Shown: positions 8,057 to 18,000, counted from the first letter of the stretch. The stretch: DNA of 64,000 bases from Desulfovibrio sp. (GCA_024683955.1 JAIKXS010000034.1:62001-126000), one strand, 5' to 3'. Translations and numbers: made by a program. Notes: a model not told the origin generated them from the sequence alone.

Positions 8057-9691
8057 TCAGTAAGCATAATCCGTGCCATGTGTGAGCGCTGAGCGGAGGC
8101 GATCAAGGTGGATCAGGAGAAGACGGATGGTTTGTATAAGACGTTCCAAGTCCTGACCGCAGTCTCCACGTAGTTCCCTCCAGAAGTGGGCCATGCCCGT
8201 GAGGGGGCTGCACGTGGAAAGAATGGTCTGGAGACGGTCGCAGTTGCGTAAAAAGAGGGGGCCGGCCTTGGAATTTTTAGCAAGGAGCTCTCCCTCTTCG
8301 GACAGGGCCTTTAGCAGTGTCAGAACCTGTGAGAGGACAGGGGTAATGCCCTGCGTCCATATCTCAGAGCATGGGGGAACAGACGGTGGCGGGGCGTTCC
8401 TTTTGACTGAGCAAAGGGCGTCAAAAAAATAACGCCAAAAGAGACGCTGATGACGGATCCAGAGCGTCCTGTCAGCGTTTTTATGACTGCTCAACGCACG
8501 AACGGTAGCGAATCCGTCATCTGTGCGTCCGCTCTCCCATGCTCGGGCGTGAAGATCCCCTGCTGCGCGTACCCCCTCCTGCCACGAAGCACCGCAAAGC
8601 CGGGCTTTGAGAATCTTGAAAACCGGCTCTGGCGTGATTTCAGCCAGGCAGCGAAGGCCGTTTGGGCACGGGCTGTTGAAGGGGCAGGGATGACAGTCGA
8701 GATCGGGTTCAAGAGAAAGACAGTGGGAGAGAGTCGGGCCCGTGTCCCAGGGCTGGGCTGTGGAGAGAAAAAAACTGAGACTCGGGGTTTTGAGGGCCGA
8801 AGCAAGATGAAGGGTTCCCGTGTCGTTTGAAACAAGAAGCCTCATTTCGGTCAGAAGTGCGGAGAGGACGGGGAGAGACGTCTTTCCGATGGCGTTGACG
8901 AAGGGACCGGTGCTCCGTTTCATATACTGCCCTGCGAGCGTTTCCTCACTGCCGGCTCCCGTGAGGACGGGGCAGAGGCCCAGGTGCTTCCAGAGAAGGT
9001 CTCCGAGAAGGGCGAAATAATGTGTAGGCCACTGCCGTTTGGGCGAACTTGCCCCCAGTTGAAAAGCCAGAAAGCCCTGCACACATTGCCCGTACGGAAG
9101 ACGTTCGACATCGCCAAGGAGGGTCCTGGCCATGTTTTTTTCTTCGGTTCCTGGTTCGTTGAGGCCTTGATCGAGGGCGTTGTGTGAGGTGGAAAGACTA
9201 TCTGTGTAAAGAGGCTCTGCCATCAGGCGGAACATGTCGGAAATGTTGAAGACAGCGTTTTCGCGGCATAGTGAGGTGCCGCTTAAAAAGGTTGCCCATG
9301 GCCCTGAATTGACGCCGAATCCTTCAGCATCAAGACCAAAGCCGAGGATGTTTTTGTCCGGATCTGAAAGCAGGCGGGCGAGCAGGCGGGCAGGAAGGGT
9401 CGCCGTGAGGTTGAGAACGCGGAGTTTGCCGTGTGTGCGGACGTCATGGGCCCATTCCATGAGTTCAACACAGGCCTGCTTCCAGTCCCGGTCAAGATTT
9501 CTGAGAGCGCGTGCCCCTTTCAGCACAAATGATTCGTCAACATCGGCGAGAAGCGGAAGGGCCTGGGCGAAATTCTCCTGACACACGAGCCCTGTTCTGA
9601 ATCCATGTGCGTGGAGTTCGTGGAAAAGGGGCTGACTTTGTATAAGATCCCCGAACCGAGTGAGATTGATGACAAGACAGTCTATGGACAC
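8057..9691 (-). CDS. Family 9 glycosyltransferase (heptosyltransferase-like)
   Basis: The GT9 fold runs over roughly residues 1-350. The N-terminus has the LTRFGDLIQSQP motif used by heptosyltransferases. The C-terminal donor domain shows FQLGASSPKRQWP, a VLTGAGSE-type turn and VSNDTGTLHLASAL. About 190 residues follow that resemble no GT9 core and are helical. I chose GTG at 9691 because GAGGGA lies seven bases upstream and the protein then begins directly at the GT9 core; a longer frame starts at a GTG at 9751 without a ribosome site. It may transfer sugar to LPS or flagellin. The company of two flagellum-like genes favours flagellin modification, as inference. Confidence 0.85.
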   Translation of the reverse strand: MSIDCLVINLTRFGDLIQSQPLFHELHAHGFRTGLVCQENFAQALPLLADVDESFVLKGARALRNLDRDWKQACVELMEWAHDVRTHGKLRVLNLTATLPARLLARLLSDPDKNILGFGLDAEGFGVNSGPWATFLSGTSLCRENAVFNISDMFRLMAEPLYTDSLSTSHNALDQGLNEPGTEEKNMARTLLGDVERLPYGQCVQGFLAFQLGASSPKRQWPTHYFALLGDLLWKHLGLCPVLTGAGSEETLAGQYMKRSTGPFVNAIGKTSLPVLSALLTEMRLLVSNDTGTLHLASALKTPSLSFFLSTAQPWDTGPTLSHCLSLEPDLDCHPCPFNSPCPNGLRCLAEITPEPVFKILKARLCGASWQEGVRAAGDLHARAWESGRTDDGFATVRALSSHKNADRTLWIRHQRLFWRYFFDALCSVKRNAPPPSVPPCSEIWTQGITPVLSQVLTLLKALSEEGELLAKNSKAGPLFLRNCDRLQTILSTCSPLTGMAHFWRELRGDCGQDLERLIQTIRLLLIHLDRLRSALTHGTDYAY

Positions 9692-9823
9692 GGATGATCC
9701 CTCAGCAATGCCGGTGTGAGGAAAACGGTGCGCGTTTTCTGTTTTTTGCACCCCAAACAGTTTCCACTATATTTCTCTCGTCTGAACGATGCAATGAATT
9801 TCCGTGCGATAGTTTTCTGGAAC

Positions 9824-9864
9824 GAAAAAACGCCGGAAGTCCATTTTTCGAACTTCTCGGCGTA
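9824..9864 (-). terminator. Intrinsic terminator of the VgrG3-like muramidase gene
   Basis: The stem ACGCCGAGAAGTTC/GACTTCCGGCGT contains one mismatch and is followed on the minus strand by TTTTTTCG. It lies about 33 bases after the stop codon. Confidence 0.8.
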
Positions 9865-9896
9865 GAATGCCCCTGCTTTTTTAACGGAAGACGCAC

Positions 9897-11015
9897 TCAG
9901 GCTATGCTTTCATTTCCCGGGGTCCCAAGCATATTGAGAGCCAGGAGTTTTTCCTTCTTGAAGCGGTTTTGCACGGCGGCCCTGACGGCTTCTGTCGAGG
10001 ATCCGAACTGACCTGCGCGGATTTTGTATACGTTTGAGATCATATTGCGCTCGTAGTTGGGATTCCCAGGGTCTCCGCTGATTTTATCCGCACGGGCGAA
10101 AATTTTTGAGGCTCCGGCAGGACCGTGCTGTATGGCTGTACTCCAGATAACCTCACGCATGGCAGGTGAAAGGGTTTCCTCGGAAATTCCGGTGTTTTTG
10201 AGGATGGAGGCAAGCGCTGGCTCATAGTGGCTTTTTTTGGCAAAGGCTTCCTGGAGTGCTTCAAAGCGTTCCGGCTGCTCCTCGGCGATGGCCCTCCATG
10301 TGTTCGGCATGCTGCCTTTACGGCTGCCAGTGTTTGCGGGGCCTGAACGGCGCAGCCTTGTTGAGATGTCCGGGGCCTCGTCGTCGAGGAATTTCAGAAA
10401 ATCTGTCATCGTGCCTACTTTAGAGGCAATCTGATACTTCCCGTAACTCGTACCTCCGGTGCCGTCGTAACCGATGGCGGCGATGCCGTCTTTTCCGGAT
10501 TCGAACTGGGCGGAAAGAATTCCAAGGCTCCCTCGTTCAAGCTGGACGGATGCCCGTTCATTTTTATGAGTCCTGTGCCTCTGGCGGGAGGGACAGGCAT
10601 TTATGAAATCGCCAGGGGCCTGAGCAAGACTGCTGCCACCAAGGAAGGTGTCGCCGCCGCTGATTGCACGAAGATGGCGGGCTGCGCCCATGCTTCGTGC
10701 CAGATCAAGGGTGGAGCCTGACCCCTGGAAGGAGTGCATCATATCGCTCATGGCGGAGGTCTGGGCGAGGTCGTTCTGGGCTTTGTTAAAAATTTGCATT
10801 CTCATAAGATCACTGGGTGTCCGGCCCGCAAGCACAAAATTGCGTCCGTAGGAGGCATGCGATGAACCTTGTCCAGACAGTGCCATACCGGCACTCTGAG
10901 TCTCCATGAGTTTTGCAAAGTTTCCGCCTGTTTTTGTCTGTTGAGGACCTGGCGTGGCCCGGGGGGTGCCGTCGGCAGTGCTTGGCGGGCGGATTAACCA
11001 TGAAGTGTCAGACAT
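9897..11015 (-). CDS. VgrG3-like muramidase-domain protein, probable flagellar peptidoglycan hydrolase
   Basis: The protein has 372 residues with no classical signal peptide. The first 170 are low-complexity Ser/Gly/Thr/Gln-rich with a short helical block (DLARSMGAARHLRAISGG). From about residue 165 it carries the VgrG3-like C-terminal glycosidase domain: SAQFESGKDG with the likely catalytic Glu, IGYDGTGGTSYGKYQIAS, TMTDFLKFLD, and VIWSTAIQHGPAGA. In Vibrio this domain is a type VI effector, but nothing here belongs to a type VI system. A near-consensus sigma-54 promoter sits 45-60 bases upstream, like those before fliJ and flgF, so I infer a job like FlgJ: cutting murein for the flagellar rod. 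AAGGAGG precedes the ATG. Confidence 0.8.
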   Translation of the reverse strand: MSDTSWLIRPPSTADGTPRATPGPQQTKTGGNFAKLMETQSAGMALSGQGSSHASYGRNFVLAGRTPSDLMRMQIFNKAQNDLAQTSAMSDMMHSFQGSGSTLDLARSMGAARHLRAISGGDTFLGGSSLAQAPGDFINACPSRQRHRTHKNERASVQLERGSLGILSAQFESGKDGIAAIGYDGTGGTSYGKYQIASKVGTMTDFLKFLDDEAPDISTRLRRSGPANTGSRKGSMPNTWRAIAEEQPERFEALQEAFAKKSHYEPALASILKNTGISEETLSPAMREVIWSTAIQHGPAGASKIFARADKISGDPGNPNYERNMISNVYKIRAGQFGSSTEAVRAAVQNRFKKEKLLALNMLGTPGNESIA

Positions 11016-11060
11016 AATAGCCTCCTTATGTCGTGATCAAACAGAACACGAAAAGATGAA

Positions 11061-11076
11061 AGCAATATACGTGCCA
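11061..11076 (-). promoter_or_regulatory. Sigma-54 (RpoN) promoter upstream of the muramidase gene
   Basis: The minus strand reads TGGCACG-TATA-TTGCT, a full match to the TGGCACG-N4-TTGCW consensus with the required ten bases between GG and GC. The start codon is 45 bases downstream. Confidence 0.85.
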
Positions 11077-11154
11077 CTGCTCGAAAGCCCTTGTATGCCG
11101 GTCTCTTATCTCATGCGCTTCCTTTTACGTCGGAAGCTTGACGGAAAAAATAAA

Positions 11155-11188
11155 AACGGGAAGAGACCCTAACGGCTTCTTCCCGTCA
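11155..11188 (-). terminator. Intrinsic terminator of the flavodoxin gene
   Basis: ACGGGAAGA/TCTTCCCGT closes a 13-base loop and is followed on the minus strand by TTTTATTTTTT. It is about 90 bases past the flavodoxin stop and also just upstream of the muramidase promoter. Confidence 0.75.
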
Positions 11189-11278
11189 AAAAGTTCAGTC
11201 ACTCTGACTGAACCGTGCGCGTGGTGGCGTTAACGGACATCCGTCCGTGCATCATAACGGATGCATTTATAAGAATGT

Positions 11279-11725
11279 CTAAAGTGCCTTCATCACTTCG
11301 CTGACAAAGCTGTCCACCTCGTCTTCGTCAGATGAGCCGTCTCCTTCAAGTTTCAGACTGTCAGCAATGAGTTCGGCACCAAGTTCTTTGCTGCGTTCCA
11401 CAATCACATCGGCAGCACCGCAGAAGTTGGGATAGGATTTGTCGCCGGACGCGAAGGCCGCTACCTTGACGCCTTTGAGATCCATGGTCTCGATACCTTC
11501 AAAAAAGGTCGCAAAATCATCCTGCATTTCTACTTCTTCATCGCCCCAGGCGGAGCAACCCATGAGAACACAGTCGTACCCCTTTGCGAGGTGTTCCGGG
11601 TTCGCGTCGGCCGAGTTCAATACGGTTACTTCGTGCCCGCCGTTGGCGAGTTTTTTTTCAATCATGTGTGCAATGCTTTCAGTATTGCCGGTAGTGGAAC
11701 CAAAGACCATCAAGACTTTTGCCAT
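11279..11725 (-). CDS. Flavodoxin
   Basis: This 148-residue short-chain flavodoxin of Desulfovibrio type carries FMN as a soluble electron carrier in the cytoplasm. The phosphate-binding loop GSTTGNTE is at residues 9-16. Trp60 (SAWGDEE) and Tyr98 (SGDKSYPNF) occupy the positions that sandwich the isoalloxazine ring in D. vulgaris flavodoxin, which has the same length. The start is ATG 11725 with TTGGAG eight bases upstream; reading from the TTG itself would add four residues and is unlikely. The gene stands alone with its own sigma-70 promoter and terminator. Confidence 0.95.
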   Translation of the reverse strand: MAKVLMVFGSTTGNTESIAHMIEKKLANGGHEVTVLNSADANPEHLAKGYDCVLMGCSAWGDEEVEMQDDFATFFEGIETMDLKGVKVAAFASGDKSYPNFCGAADVIVERSKELGAELIADSLKLEGDGSSDEDEVDSFVSEVMKAL

Positions 11726-11779
11726 GGTGAACTCCAAGGGTTACAAATAAAAGAAAGAAAAATTGAATTTCATTTGCAA

Positions 11780-11808
11780 AATATATGTCAACTTTACCGT
11801 GCCGTCAA
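11780..11808 (-). promoter_or_regulatory. Sigma-70-type promoter of the flavodoxin gene
   Basis: On the minus strand TTGACG and TATATT are separated by exactly 17 bases, in an AT-rich stretch about 55 bases ahead of the start codon. Confidence 0.6.
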
Positions 11809-11869
11809 GAGCCGATGCGAATTTTTTGAATGTGGCCGTGTCCGGTAGAGGGGATGAATGGCAGTGGTA

Positions 11870-13177
11870 TCAGGCCGGCATGGGGGCAGAAAGAGTGGCT
11901 TTTTCACCAAGCCAGGGATTAAAGTAGCCATAACGGAGCCAAGGACAGTTTTCCTTGAGTCGTTTCATGAAGGGAAGAAGACCCATTGCAGGCGGCGTCA
12001 CAGAGTGCTCGTCTGGATAGAGAGTTTTGAGGTACCACTCGGGATCAATATTGAGGTTGCGCCACTGAATCATGGAAACCCCGTTTTGCGAAATAAGCTT
12101 CGTCAGCGCCTCAAGCTCTTCTTCCGAATCGGTAATTCCCGGAAAAAAGAGGAGATTGAGGGAAACAAAAAGACCGAGGGAACGTGCTTCACGTATTGTA
12201 AGGGAGACGTCTTCGAGGGAGTAGTTTTTCGGGCGGTAATAGGCGTTATAAAGAAGTGGGCGTGCACTTGATAAACTGACACGCATGCTTGTAAGCCCAG
12301 CGTCGGCGAGCATAGGGATAACCGAGGGACGGGAGCCGTTTGTATTGCAGTTGATAGTACCTGGCCCTTTGGCTTTTCTAAAAAGCCGAATACTTTCAGC
12401 GAGGAGTTCTGCGTTTTGGAGAGGGTCCCCCTCACAGCCCTGTCCAAAGGAGTAGATTGGACTTGTTACTTCCCTTTTGGCGTGAATCCACATGACCTCT
12501 GCCAATTCTTCAGGTGTCGGGGTAAAGGAGAGACGGCACTGCGGGGTCACGTGCAGGGGTGATGTCTTCTCCTGTTCTGAAATGCATCCGACGCAACGGG
12601 CGTTGCAGCTTTGCGAACTCGGAAGGGGCGCTTCGAAGCGGCCCAGGGCAAAATTCCGTGCCGCCGGACAGTCGTAACGGGCAACGCAGTTATTGAGAAT
12701 ATGGTTGACGAGGCGGTTCTTTGGGTACTCCCTGCGCAGCCGCCTGGCGTTTTTTTCAATGGACAGCCGAGAGATATGAGCGAACTGCTGACGTGGATCG
12801 TTGTCCACCTTATGGGCGCAGACGTAGAATTCATCATGGTAGACCCCAACGGCACCGTAGGCAAAGAGGGGAAGGAGCGGGGCATCCGGATCCTGAAGAT
12901 AGGCCGGGTGGGCGCTGATTGTGTGCGCAGGGGCAAGGAATGCCGCCACGGCGAGTTCATCATATGCCTCAACGGATCCGTCTTCCGGGTTGAGTCCTAC
13001 TGCCCTTCGTCCGGGAAGGAGGAAAAGCTCACTTTCCGGAGGCAGGGGGATGAGTTCTTCGGGCTTTGGTTCGGCAAAGCCGTCACCTCTTCGGCAGAGC
13101 AGGCGTCTTTCCGGATGATCAAAGATTGTTCCGTCAGGATTGGCCATGAGCATGTTGACATGAACTTTTTTTTTCAT
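11870..13177 (-). CDS. Radical SAM protein of unknown substrate
   Basis: The protein has 435 residues. The 4Fe-4S/SAM motif CNARCVGC puts cysteines at 191, 195 and 198. SAM-barrel strands follow (PIYSFGQGCEGDP, TINCNTNGS, MRVSLSSARP, VSLNLLFFPGITDS). The N-terminal 180 residues are an extra domain with further cysteines (RLLCRR, FYVCAHK, LNNCVARYDCPAARN), which could hold a second cluster or zinc. I start at ATG 13177, where homology-like sequence begins; the same frame extends another 72 codons upstream without support. The sparse neighbourhood gives no substrate. The family is certain, the reaction unknown. Confidence 0.85.
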   Translation of the reverse strand: MKKKVHVNMLMANPDGTIFDHPERRLLCRRGDGFAEPKPEELIPLPPESELFLLPGRRAVGLNPEDGSVEAYDELAVAAFLAPAHTISAHPAYLQDPDAPLLPLFAYGAVGVYHDEFYVCAHKVDNDPRQQFAHISRLSIEKNARRLRREYPKNRLVNHILNNCVARYDCPAARNFALGRFEAPLPSSQSCNARCVGCISEQEKTSPLHVTPQCRLSFTPTPEELAEVMWIHAKREVTSPIYSFGQGCEGDPLQNAELLAESIRLFRKAKGPGTINCNTNGSRPSVIPMLADAGLTSMRVSLSSARPLLYNAYYRPKNYSLEDVSLTIREARSLGLFVSLNLLFFPGITDSEEELEALTKLISQNGVSMIQWRNLNIDPEWYLKTLYPDEHSVTPPAMGLLPFMKRLKENCPWLRYGYFNPWLGEKATLSAPMPA

Positions 13178-13274
13178 ACATGAATCCGTTGAAAACAATG
13201 TAAGGATGAAGGGGCCGGACAGAAGGTTTGCTGGTGTTATCCGCTGACTCCGGTCTGACCGGAAGGAACAGAGG

Positions 13275-13436
13275 ATGGCCGGTCCTTGTGTATTTGGCAG
13301 CAACGAGGAGGATATCTTCGGTATGCTCAGACTGATATGCGTGCCGGAGGGTGTCATTCTGGAGAGCCCCGGCGATCTCTCTATTATGCTCAACGGCTGT
13401 TTCGTGTTCTACCTCCCGCCGGGTTCACGTTTTTAG
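13275..13436 (+). CDS. Possible 53-residue small ORF
   Basis: ATG 13275 is preceded by GGAAGGAACAGAGG, a plausible ribosome site, and the frame runs 53 codons to TAG in the gap upstream of the radical SAM gene. The product would be moderately hydrophobic with two cysteines. It is not recognised and is antiparallel to the untranslated leader of the neighbour, so it may be chance. Confidence 0.2.
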   Translation: MAGPCVFGSNEEDIFGMLRLICVPEGVILESPGDLSIMLNGCFVFYLPPGSRF

Positions 13437-13494
13437 CCTGTGTAGCTGAACGCAAAAAGCATAACGTGGGCGGATTTTTTTGCTTCTGGACGCA

Positions 13495-13553
13495 GGCGGT
13501 GCGGAAGGCGTATATTCAGGGACACAGTCAATTCCGTGTTACGCCGCACCGCC
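13495..13553. repeat. Long imperfect inverted repeat (stable hairpin), no gene
   Basis: GGCGGTGCGG at 13497-13506 pairs perfectly with CCGCACCGCC, and the stem continues inside with GGCGTA/TACGCC across a two-base bulge. No T-tract follows on either strand, so it is not a standard terminator. It lies about 20 bases downstream of the split small ORF on the minus strand. Confidence 0.6.
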
Positions 13554-13573
13554 GGGACGGAGGCAGGGTACGT

Positions 13574-13743
13574 TTAGCCGTCGTCTCCTCCGGGGCAGAT
13601 CCCCGCCTGCAGCAGCATGGCCCGTGTCTCTTCCCCCAGGAGCTTTACATCAGAGCCTTTCCATTATTGCGTGATGCATACGCGGATATCTTACCTCTTG
13701 CCACGAATAAAACAGACCTGGAACGAATATTGTGGTCGGTCAC
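13574..13743 (-). pseudogene. Small gene apparently split by a frameshift (about 55 codons)
   Basis: From GTG 13743, with AAGAGG nine bases upstream, the frame reads 32 codons and stops at TAA 13645. The minus-one frame continues over the same point into a credible protein tail (KLLGEETRAMLLQAGICPGG then DDG) ending at TAA 13574. Joined, the two halves make one basic-then-acidic protein of about 55 residues. The break lies at GCT CTG ATG TAA. It could be a decayed gene, a sequencing slip or programmed frameshifting; no slippery heptamer is obvious. It sits 86 bases after the glycosyltransferase, in the same direction. Function unknown. Confidence 0.35.
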
Positions 13744-13829
13744 GCGTATCGACCTCTTAGCCCTCTGTCATGTATGCAGAGTGGACTTTTTTCCGTGTTT
13801 CGCCGCGTCTTCCCCTTTACCACTGTGCC

Positions 13830-14831
13830 TTATCGGTCTTTTCCCGTTGCAAACGTAAGATATTTCTTTTGCAGGGACTCATCCTGAATTTCCCGGGCCC
13901 ATAGAAGATAGAGAAGGCGTAAAAACTGCTGGCGAATTTCCTCCGCTTCTTGCAGGCGTCTTTCGATTACGGCAGTCCGTTTCTCCTCGAATGCAGCCAG
14001 AATTTCCGTCAGTTTTTCTGCCCTGTGGTGAGCCCTGTGCGCGCTGTCTATCGCGTTGAGTCCGTTTGCCGCAAGAGTTTCACGGAGTTCCGTGTCATCA
14101 AGAAGGCATCTGATCTTGCCCACGCATTCCTCAAGATTTTCTGGATCAAATGATAGAAAATGCTTTCCGTCTTCAAAAAGCTCGTTCTGGCCATTTTCTA
14201 TGCGAGGTGTGACAAGGGGACGGGCAAGGCCGAGAGTTTCGAAAACCCTGAAATTGAGATCTCCGTGTTCGCAGTAGTTGAGGACCACCCTGGCCTTTTG
14301 GAAAAGGTTTACGAAGTCACCAAATTGAACGTGCAGCGAAGGGAGCTTTTCTTTCAGTCTGTCAAGAAAAATCCGGCGTCTGGGAGTCGTGTCGTTAACT
14401 CGGCCGACAAAGATGCATTCCCATTCTTCGGCAGCCGGCTTTTGGGGACGGTATTCGTCCATAGCAAAGGGCGGAAACCAAAAAACCCGGTCGCTTGCGA
14501 GACGTCCCTGCGCAAAAAGCGGCAGATGATCCTTGAGGGACACAAGACAAATGTCAAAGGCCTGAGCGTAAAAGGGATACCAGCTCTGAAGGTGGGAATC
14601 CACAACATACAGAGCCGTCAGACACGGAAAGCGTTCGACGCCGAGCACAAAAGGCGGGACGCTTTTATCCGCAACGACAACGCAGTCCGGGATGAATCCG
14701 GCAATTCGAACAATGTCATCAAAGGTAAAAAGTTTGAGACCTTCGAAGGAATGATGGACAACATTCGTCCATCCACACTGCCGTAAGGCATTCACGAAAA
14801 AAGGATTACCAATCCAAAAAATTTTGTGCAT
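13830..14831 (-). CDS. Glycosyltransferase (CgeB/GT4-like, capsule or filament type)
   Basis: The protein has 333 residues and no signal peptide. It begins with an N-terminal Rossmann half (KIFWIGNPFFVNAL). The C-terminal half resembles GT4 or the CgeB glycosyl-transfer group: ECIFVGRVNDTTPRR at the domain junction, VVLNYCEHGDLNFRVFETLG, and PLVTPRIENGQNELFEDG, with the Glu of the FE-type motif. A helical tail of about 60 residues ends the protein. I use ATG 14831 (AAGAAG upstream); the frame extends 20 codons further with no homology. The acceptor is unknown; flagellin or surface glycan are both possible. Confidence 0.75.
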   Translation of the reverse strand: MHKIFWIGNPFFVNALRQCGWTNVVHHSFEGLKLFTFDDIVRIAGFIPDCVVVADKSVPPFVLGVERFPCLTALYVVDSHLQSWYPFYAQAFDICLVSLKDHLPLFAQGRLASDRVFWFPPFAMDEYRPQKPAAEEWECIFVGRVNDTTPRRRIFLDRLKEKLPSLHVQFGDFVNLFQKARVVLNYCEHGDLNFRVFETLGLARPLVTPRIENGQNELFEDGKHFLSFDPENLEECVGKIRCLLDDTELRETLAANGLNAIDSAHRAHHRAEKLTEILAAFEEKRTAVIERRLQEAEEIRQQFLRLLYLLWAREIQDESLQKKYLTFATGKDR

Positions 14832-15098
14832 ACTTTTCTTCTTTGCTTTCCGGAAAAAACGCATTGCTTCTTGTGGCATACGTGAGGACAAACGTCAAAA
14901 TGCAAGCGTTCGCCACGTTTTATCCCGACCGTTATGTTTTCAGTCGTATAATTCTTTGGTAATAGATGAAGCTCAACGTGAAATCGGGGACGGCCCCGGT
15001 GATTCCGGTACGTCATGCGTTGTATCTTTGGACGTATAATGGAACCACTGACCACAATCCTCTCCCTAGAAGCCTTCTACTGAGGTTGTCAAGACCGC

Positions 15099-18000
15099 AT
15101 GCGCACACGAACAATATTACGCCGTCTTTTTTTTACACTTCTCTCCTGCTGTTTGCTGTGTCTCTTGTTAGGGGGCGGGATTTTTGCATGGCTTGAGTCA
15201 CATAAGGTTGAAATCAGGGATACCGTGCTTTCCCTGCTTCATAAAGAGCTTGGGCAGAAATGCGTCGTTGCATATGTAGGTGTCCATTTTTCACCCCGTC
15301 CCGTCTTGCTGATAAAGGGGTTTGAAAGCTCTGGCCCTCTTTTTTCCCTGACAGCCGAACGCGTTCTTGCCGTTCCTTCCTTTTCCGGACTTATGCGAGG
15401 GCTCTTTATCCCGTCTACCATCCAGTTTGAATCCCCTGTTCTTGACGTAAGAAGCTCCTTTTTTGATCAGCCAGTTTCTTCGGCTCCAAAAAAGGAAGAA
15501 GCCTTTCCCGAACCCTGCATAATCATTGTCGAGAACGGGACCTGCACCCTTAATTATCCAGATTCTCCTGTTTCCCTCTCCGGTTTTGATTGTTACCTGA
15601 AAAGCCATTCGACGCAAAGTCTCAAGGGAGATTTCCTGATCGAAAAAGTGACGTTCGCCGTGGCGAACGTTTCCTGTTCGCTGAGCGATGTCCTTTTCCT
15701 CGGTGATGTTGATTTCCGCTCGTTGTCCCGTGGAAATGCCCGTTTTGATGTGCGTGGCGAGTTTAACGGCCCGGAATGGGTCAAAAATATCGCCTTTCAT
15801 TTCTCGGTCCGTTCGAATGATGACAGCTGGGATGCGAAAACTGCTATCAAAGGCAACATTGTCAAAGATCGTCTGCTTATTCCTCTTTCCCTCTCCGGTT
15901 ATGTGTCCCTCGCCAGGAATGGTGAACGCGTCCAGGGAAAGAATCTTGCCCTTGAATTCGGACGGGACAGAGCTGTCTTTTCTGCTGACTATCTTTTGCA
16001 CGAGAACCGCCTTTCGGGGCATATCGGGGTGCAACGCCTTAGTCTTGTTGAATGGTTTGGCTTCGGTCGTCTTCTCCCTTCCGGGATTATGCACTCTCTT
16101 GACTATATTCATGACGGCCGTCTTGATTTTGAACTTGACAGCCGCGGGCTGCGTATTCCCTTCGCTGAGGCCGTCTGCGCCAACGCCGTTTTTACCGGCA
16201 GGGGAGGGGTTGAAGACTGGCGTCGTCCGGTCGTCTTTTTCGACATGCACGCACCAGAGGTTGATCTCATTCGGGCGGTACCGGAAGCGGGCGGTATCTT
16301 GCCCTCCGAACCCTACTTCGGCCACGGCCCCTTTACCCCCGACGGACTGGAAAAAAAATCTGAAGGCGACATCGATGTCAGCTACGATATCCGGCTCGGG
16401 GCGGATATGGTGGCATACGGTCCTCTCTCCTTTGAGAATGCCCGCGTTCTAATCCATCCTCCGGCGGATCCTGAAAATGATGATATCCATATTGATGCAA
16501 AGGCCTCTTTTTACGGGGGAACGGTCAACGCATCAGGTGTGCTGAGCCGGGTTACTGAACTCTTTTATTCGGTCTCTGCCAATTGTAAAGACGTTAATGC
16601 CAATCTTCTCTATCGTGATTTTCCCGTTCTCCCCGTGCTCTATGGAAATCTGGCGGCCCATACGAACTTCAAGAGCCAGGGGACGACCCTTGACGGATTC
16701 CTGAAAAATCTTCGTGGGAGCGCGGTTCTTGAGGTGAAACGGGGAACTCTGGTGTCGGGAGGACACAGGGGGACGCAGTTTTCCTCCTGCATTTTGCGAC
16801 TTGACCCCCTGCGTCAGGGTATGTGGCAGAAAAAACGTCTTGGCCTTGACGGGGTTTGGACTGCTGAACTTGAACAGCCTGGAGTACGTGCCCAGATACA
16901 AAGCAACGGCAGAGTTTTTTTCGGCAAAACAGCAGATAAGAGCGGTGTGGAAATTCAAAATATTGATACAGGCGTGACTGTCCGCATTGACCGCGGGGAC
17001 GGAAAGCCCCTTGCCCTAAGCGGGCGGGGCCTTCTGCACCTGATTCCAATGCAGCTCGTCAGATTGACGGACGCGCGGGTACAGTTGCCTGGAGCGGAGT
17101 TTAGGGGCGAGATAGGGGTCCGACAGAAGGGTTTTGCCCTGGAGACAAGGGGAAGCTGGAATATTGCTTCCCTTCCGCTCCTTCTTGAGGGACTCAGCGG
17201 AAAAAAACATGATCTTCCTTCCTTCCTTCACACGCTAAACGGCAAGATCACCCTTGCCGCGGAAGGAGAGCTGCTGCACTTCTCCGATCTTCAGCTTTCG
17301 ACAAAACTCGGTCCAGTAAGCGGAACACTTGATCTGGAATTGGGAAAGCAGATCCGGATGACCCCACGGCTTACCTTCAAAAACCTTGACGCCGATGCCC
17401 TGCTTGAGGGAGGAACGTCCAGAGGTCCTCTTAACTGGCAGGGAGTCGAATCACTGCTTCTTGACGGGCACCTTAAGATAGAGAATCTACGTTTTAAAAA
17501 CTGTCCCTTTACGGGTATTACATTTTCATTGTCGCTTAAGGACAGGGTTCTCCATCTTGCGGATGTTGAAGGCCGTTTGTACGGGGGGCATCTTAATGGA
17601 TCCTTTACCCTGGTGTTCTCAAAGGTGCTAGAGGTCCAGAGTACGGGCAGACTTTCGGATTGTGATCTTTCCCTTTTTTCCAGGGACGCCGTAAAAAATG
17701 GGAGGCTTTTTGGAAAAGGAAAGGTCAGAGGGGCCATCAGGGCGGCATTTTCGTCTTTTTCCGAGTGGCCCGGCTGTCTCTGGGGAGACTGGGTGCTCGA
17801 CGCACGAGAGGGAGGTTATCAGCCGTTCGACAAGGGGGGGCACTCCAGTGAGAAGTCAATCCCATTTTCGAGGCTGAGCGCCTCGGGGACCCTTGAGGGC
17901 GGAATCGTGCGCAGCAGTGATCTTGTGCTGAAGGGGGACGGGTTGAGTCTTCGCGGCAAAGGAGAGCTGAACCTTGGAAAAATGTCCTTTGACGGGCGCT

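Noticed and set aside
9796-9816. Sigma-54-like motif upstream of the GT9 gene (minus)
   Set aside because: GG-N9-GC spacing again one base short.
13286-13858. 190-codon plus-strand frame
   Set aside because: No ribosome site, no family content, and it overlaps the split small gene on the minus strand.
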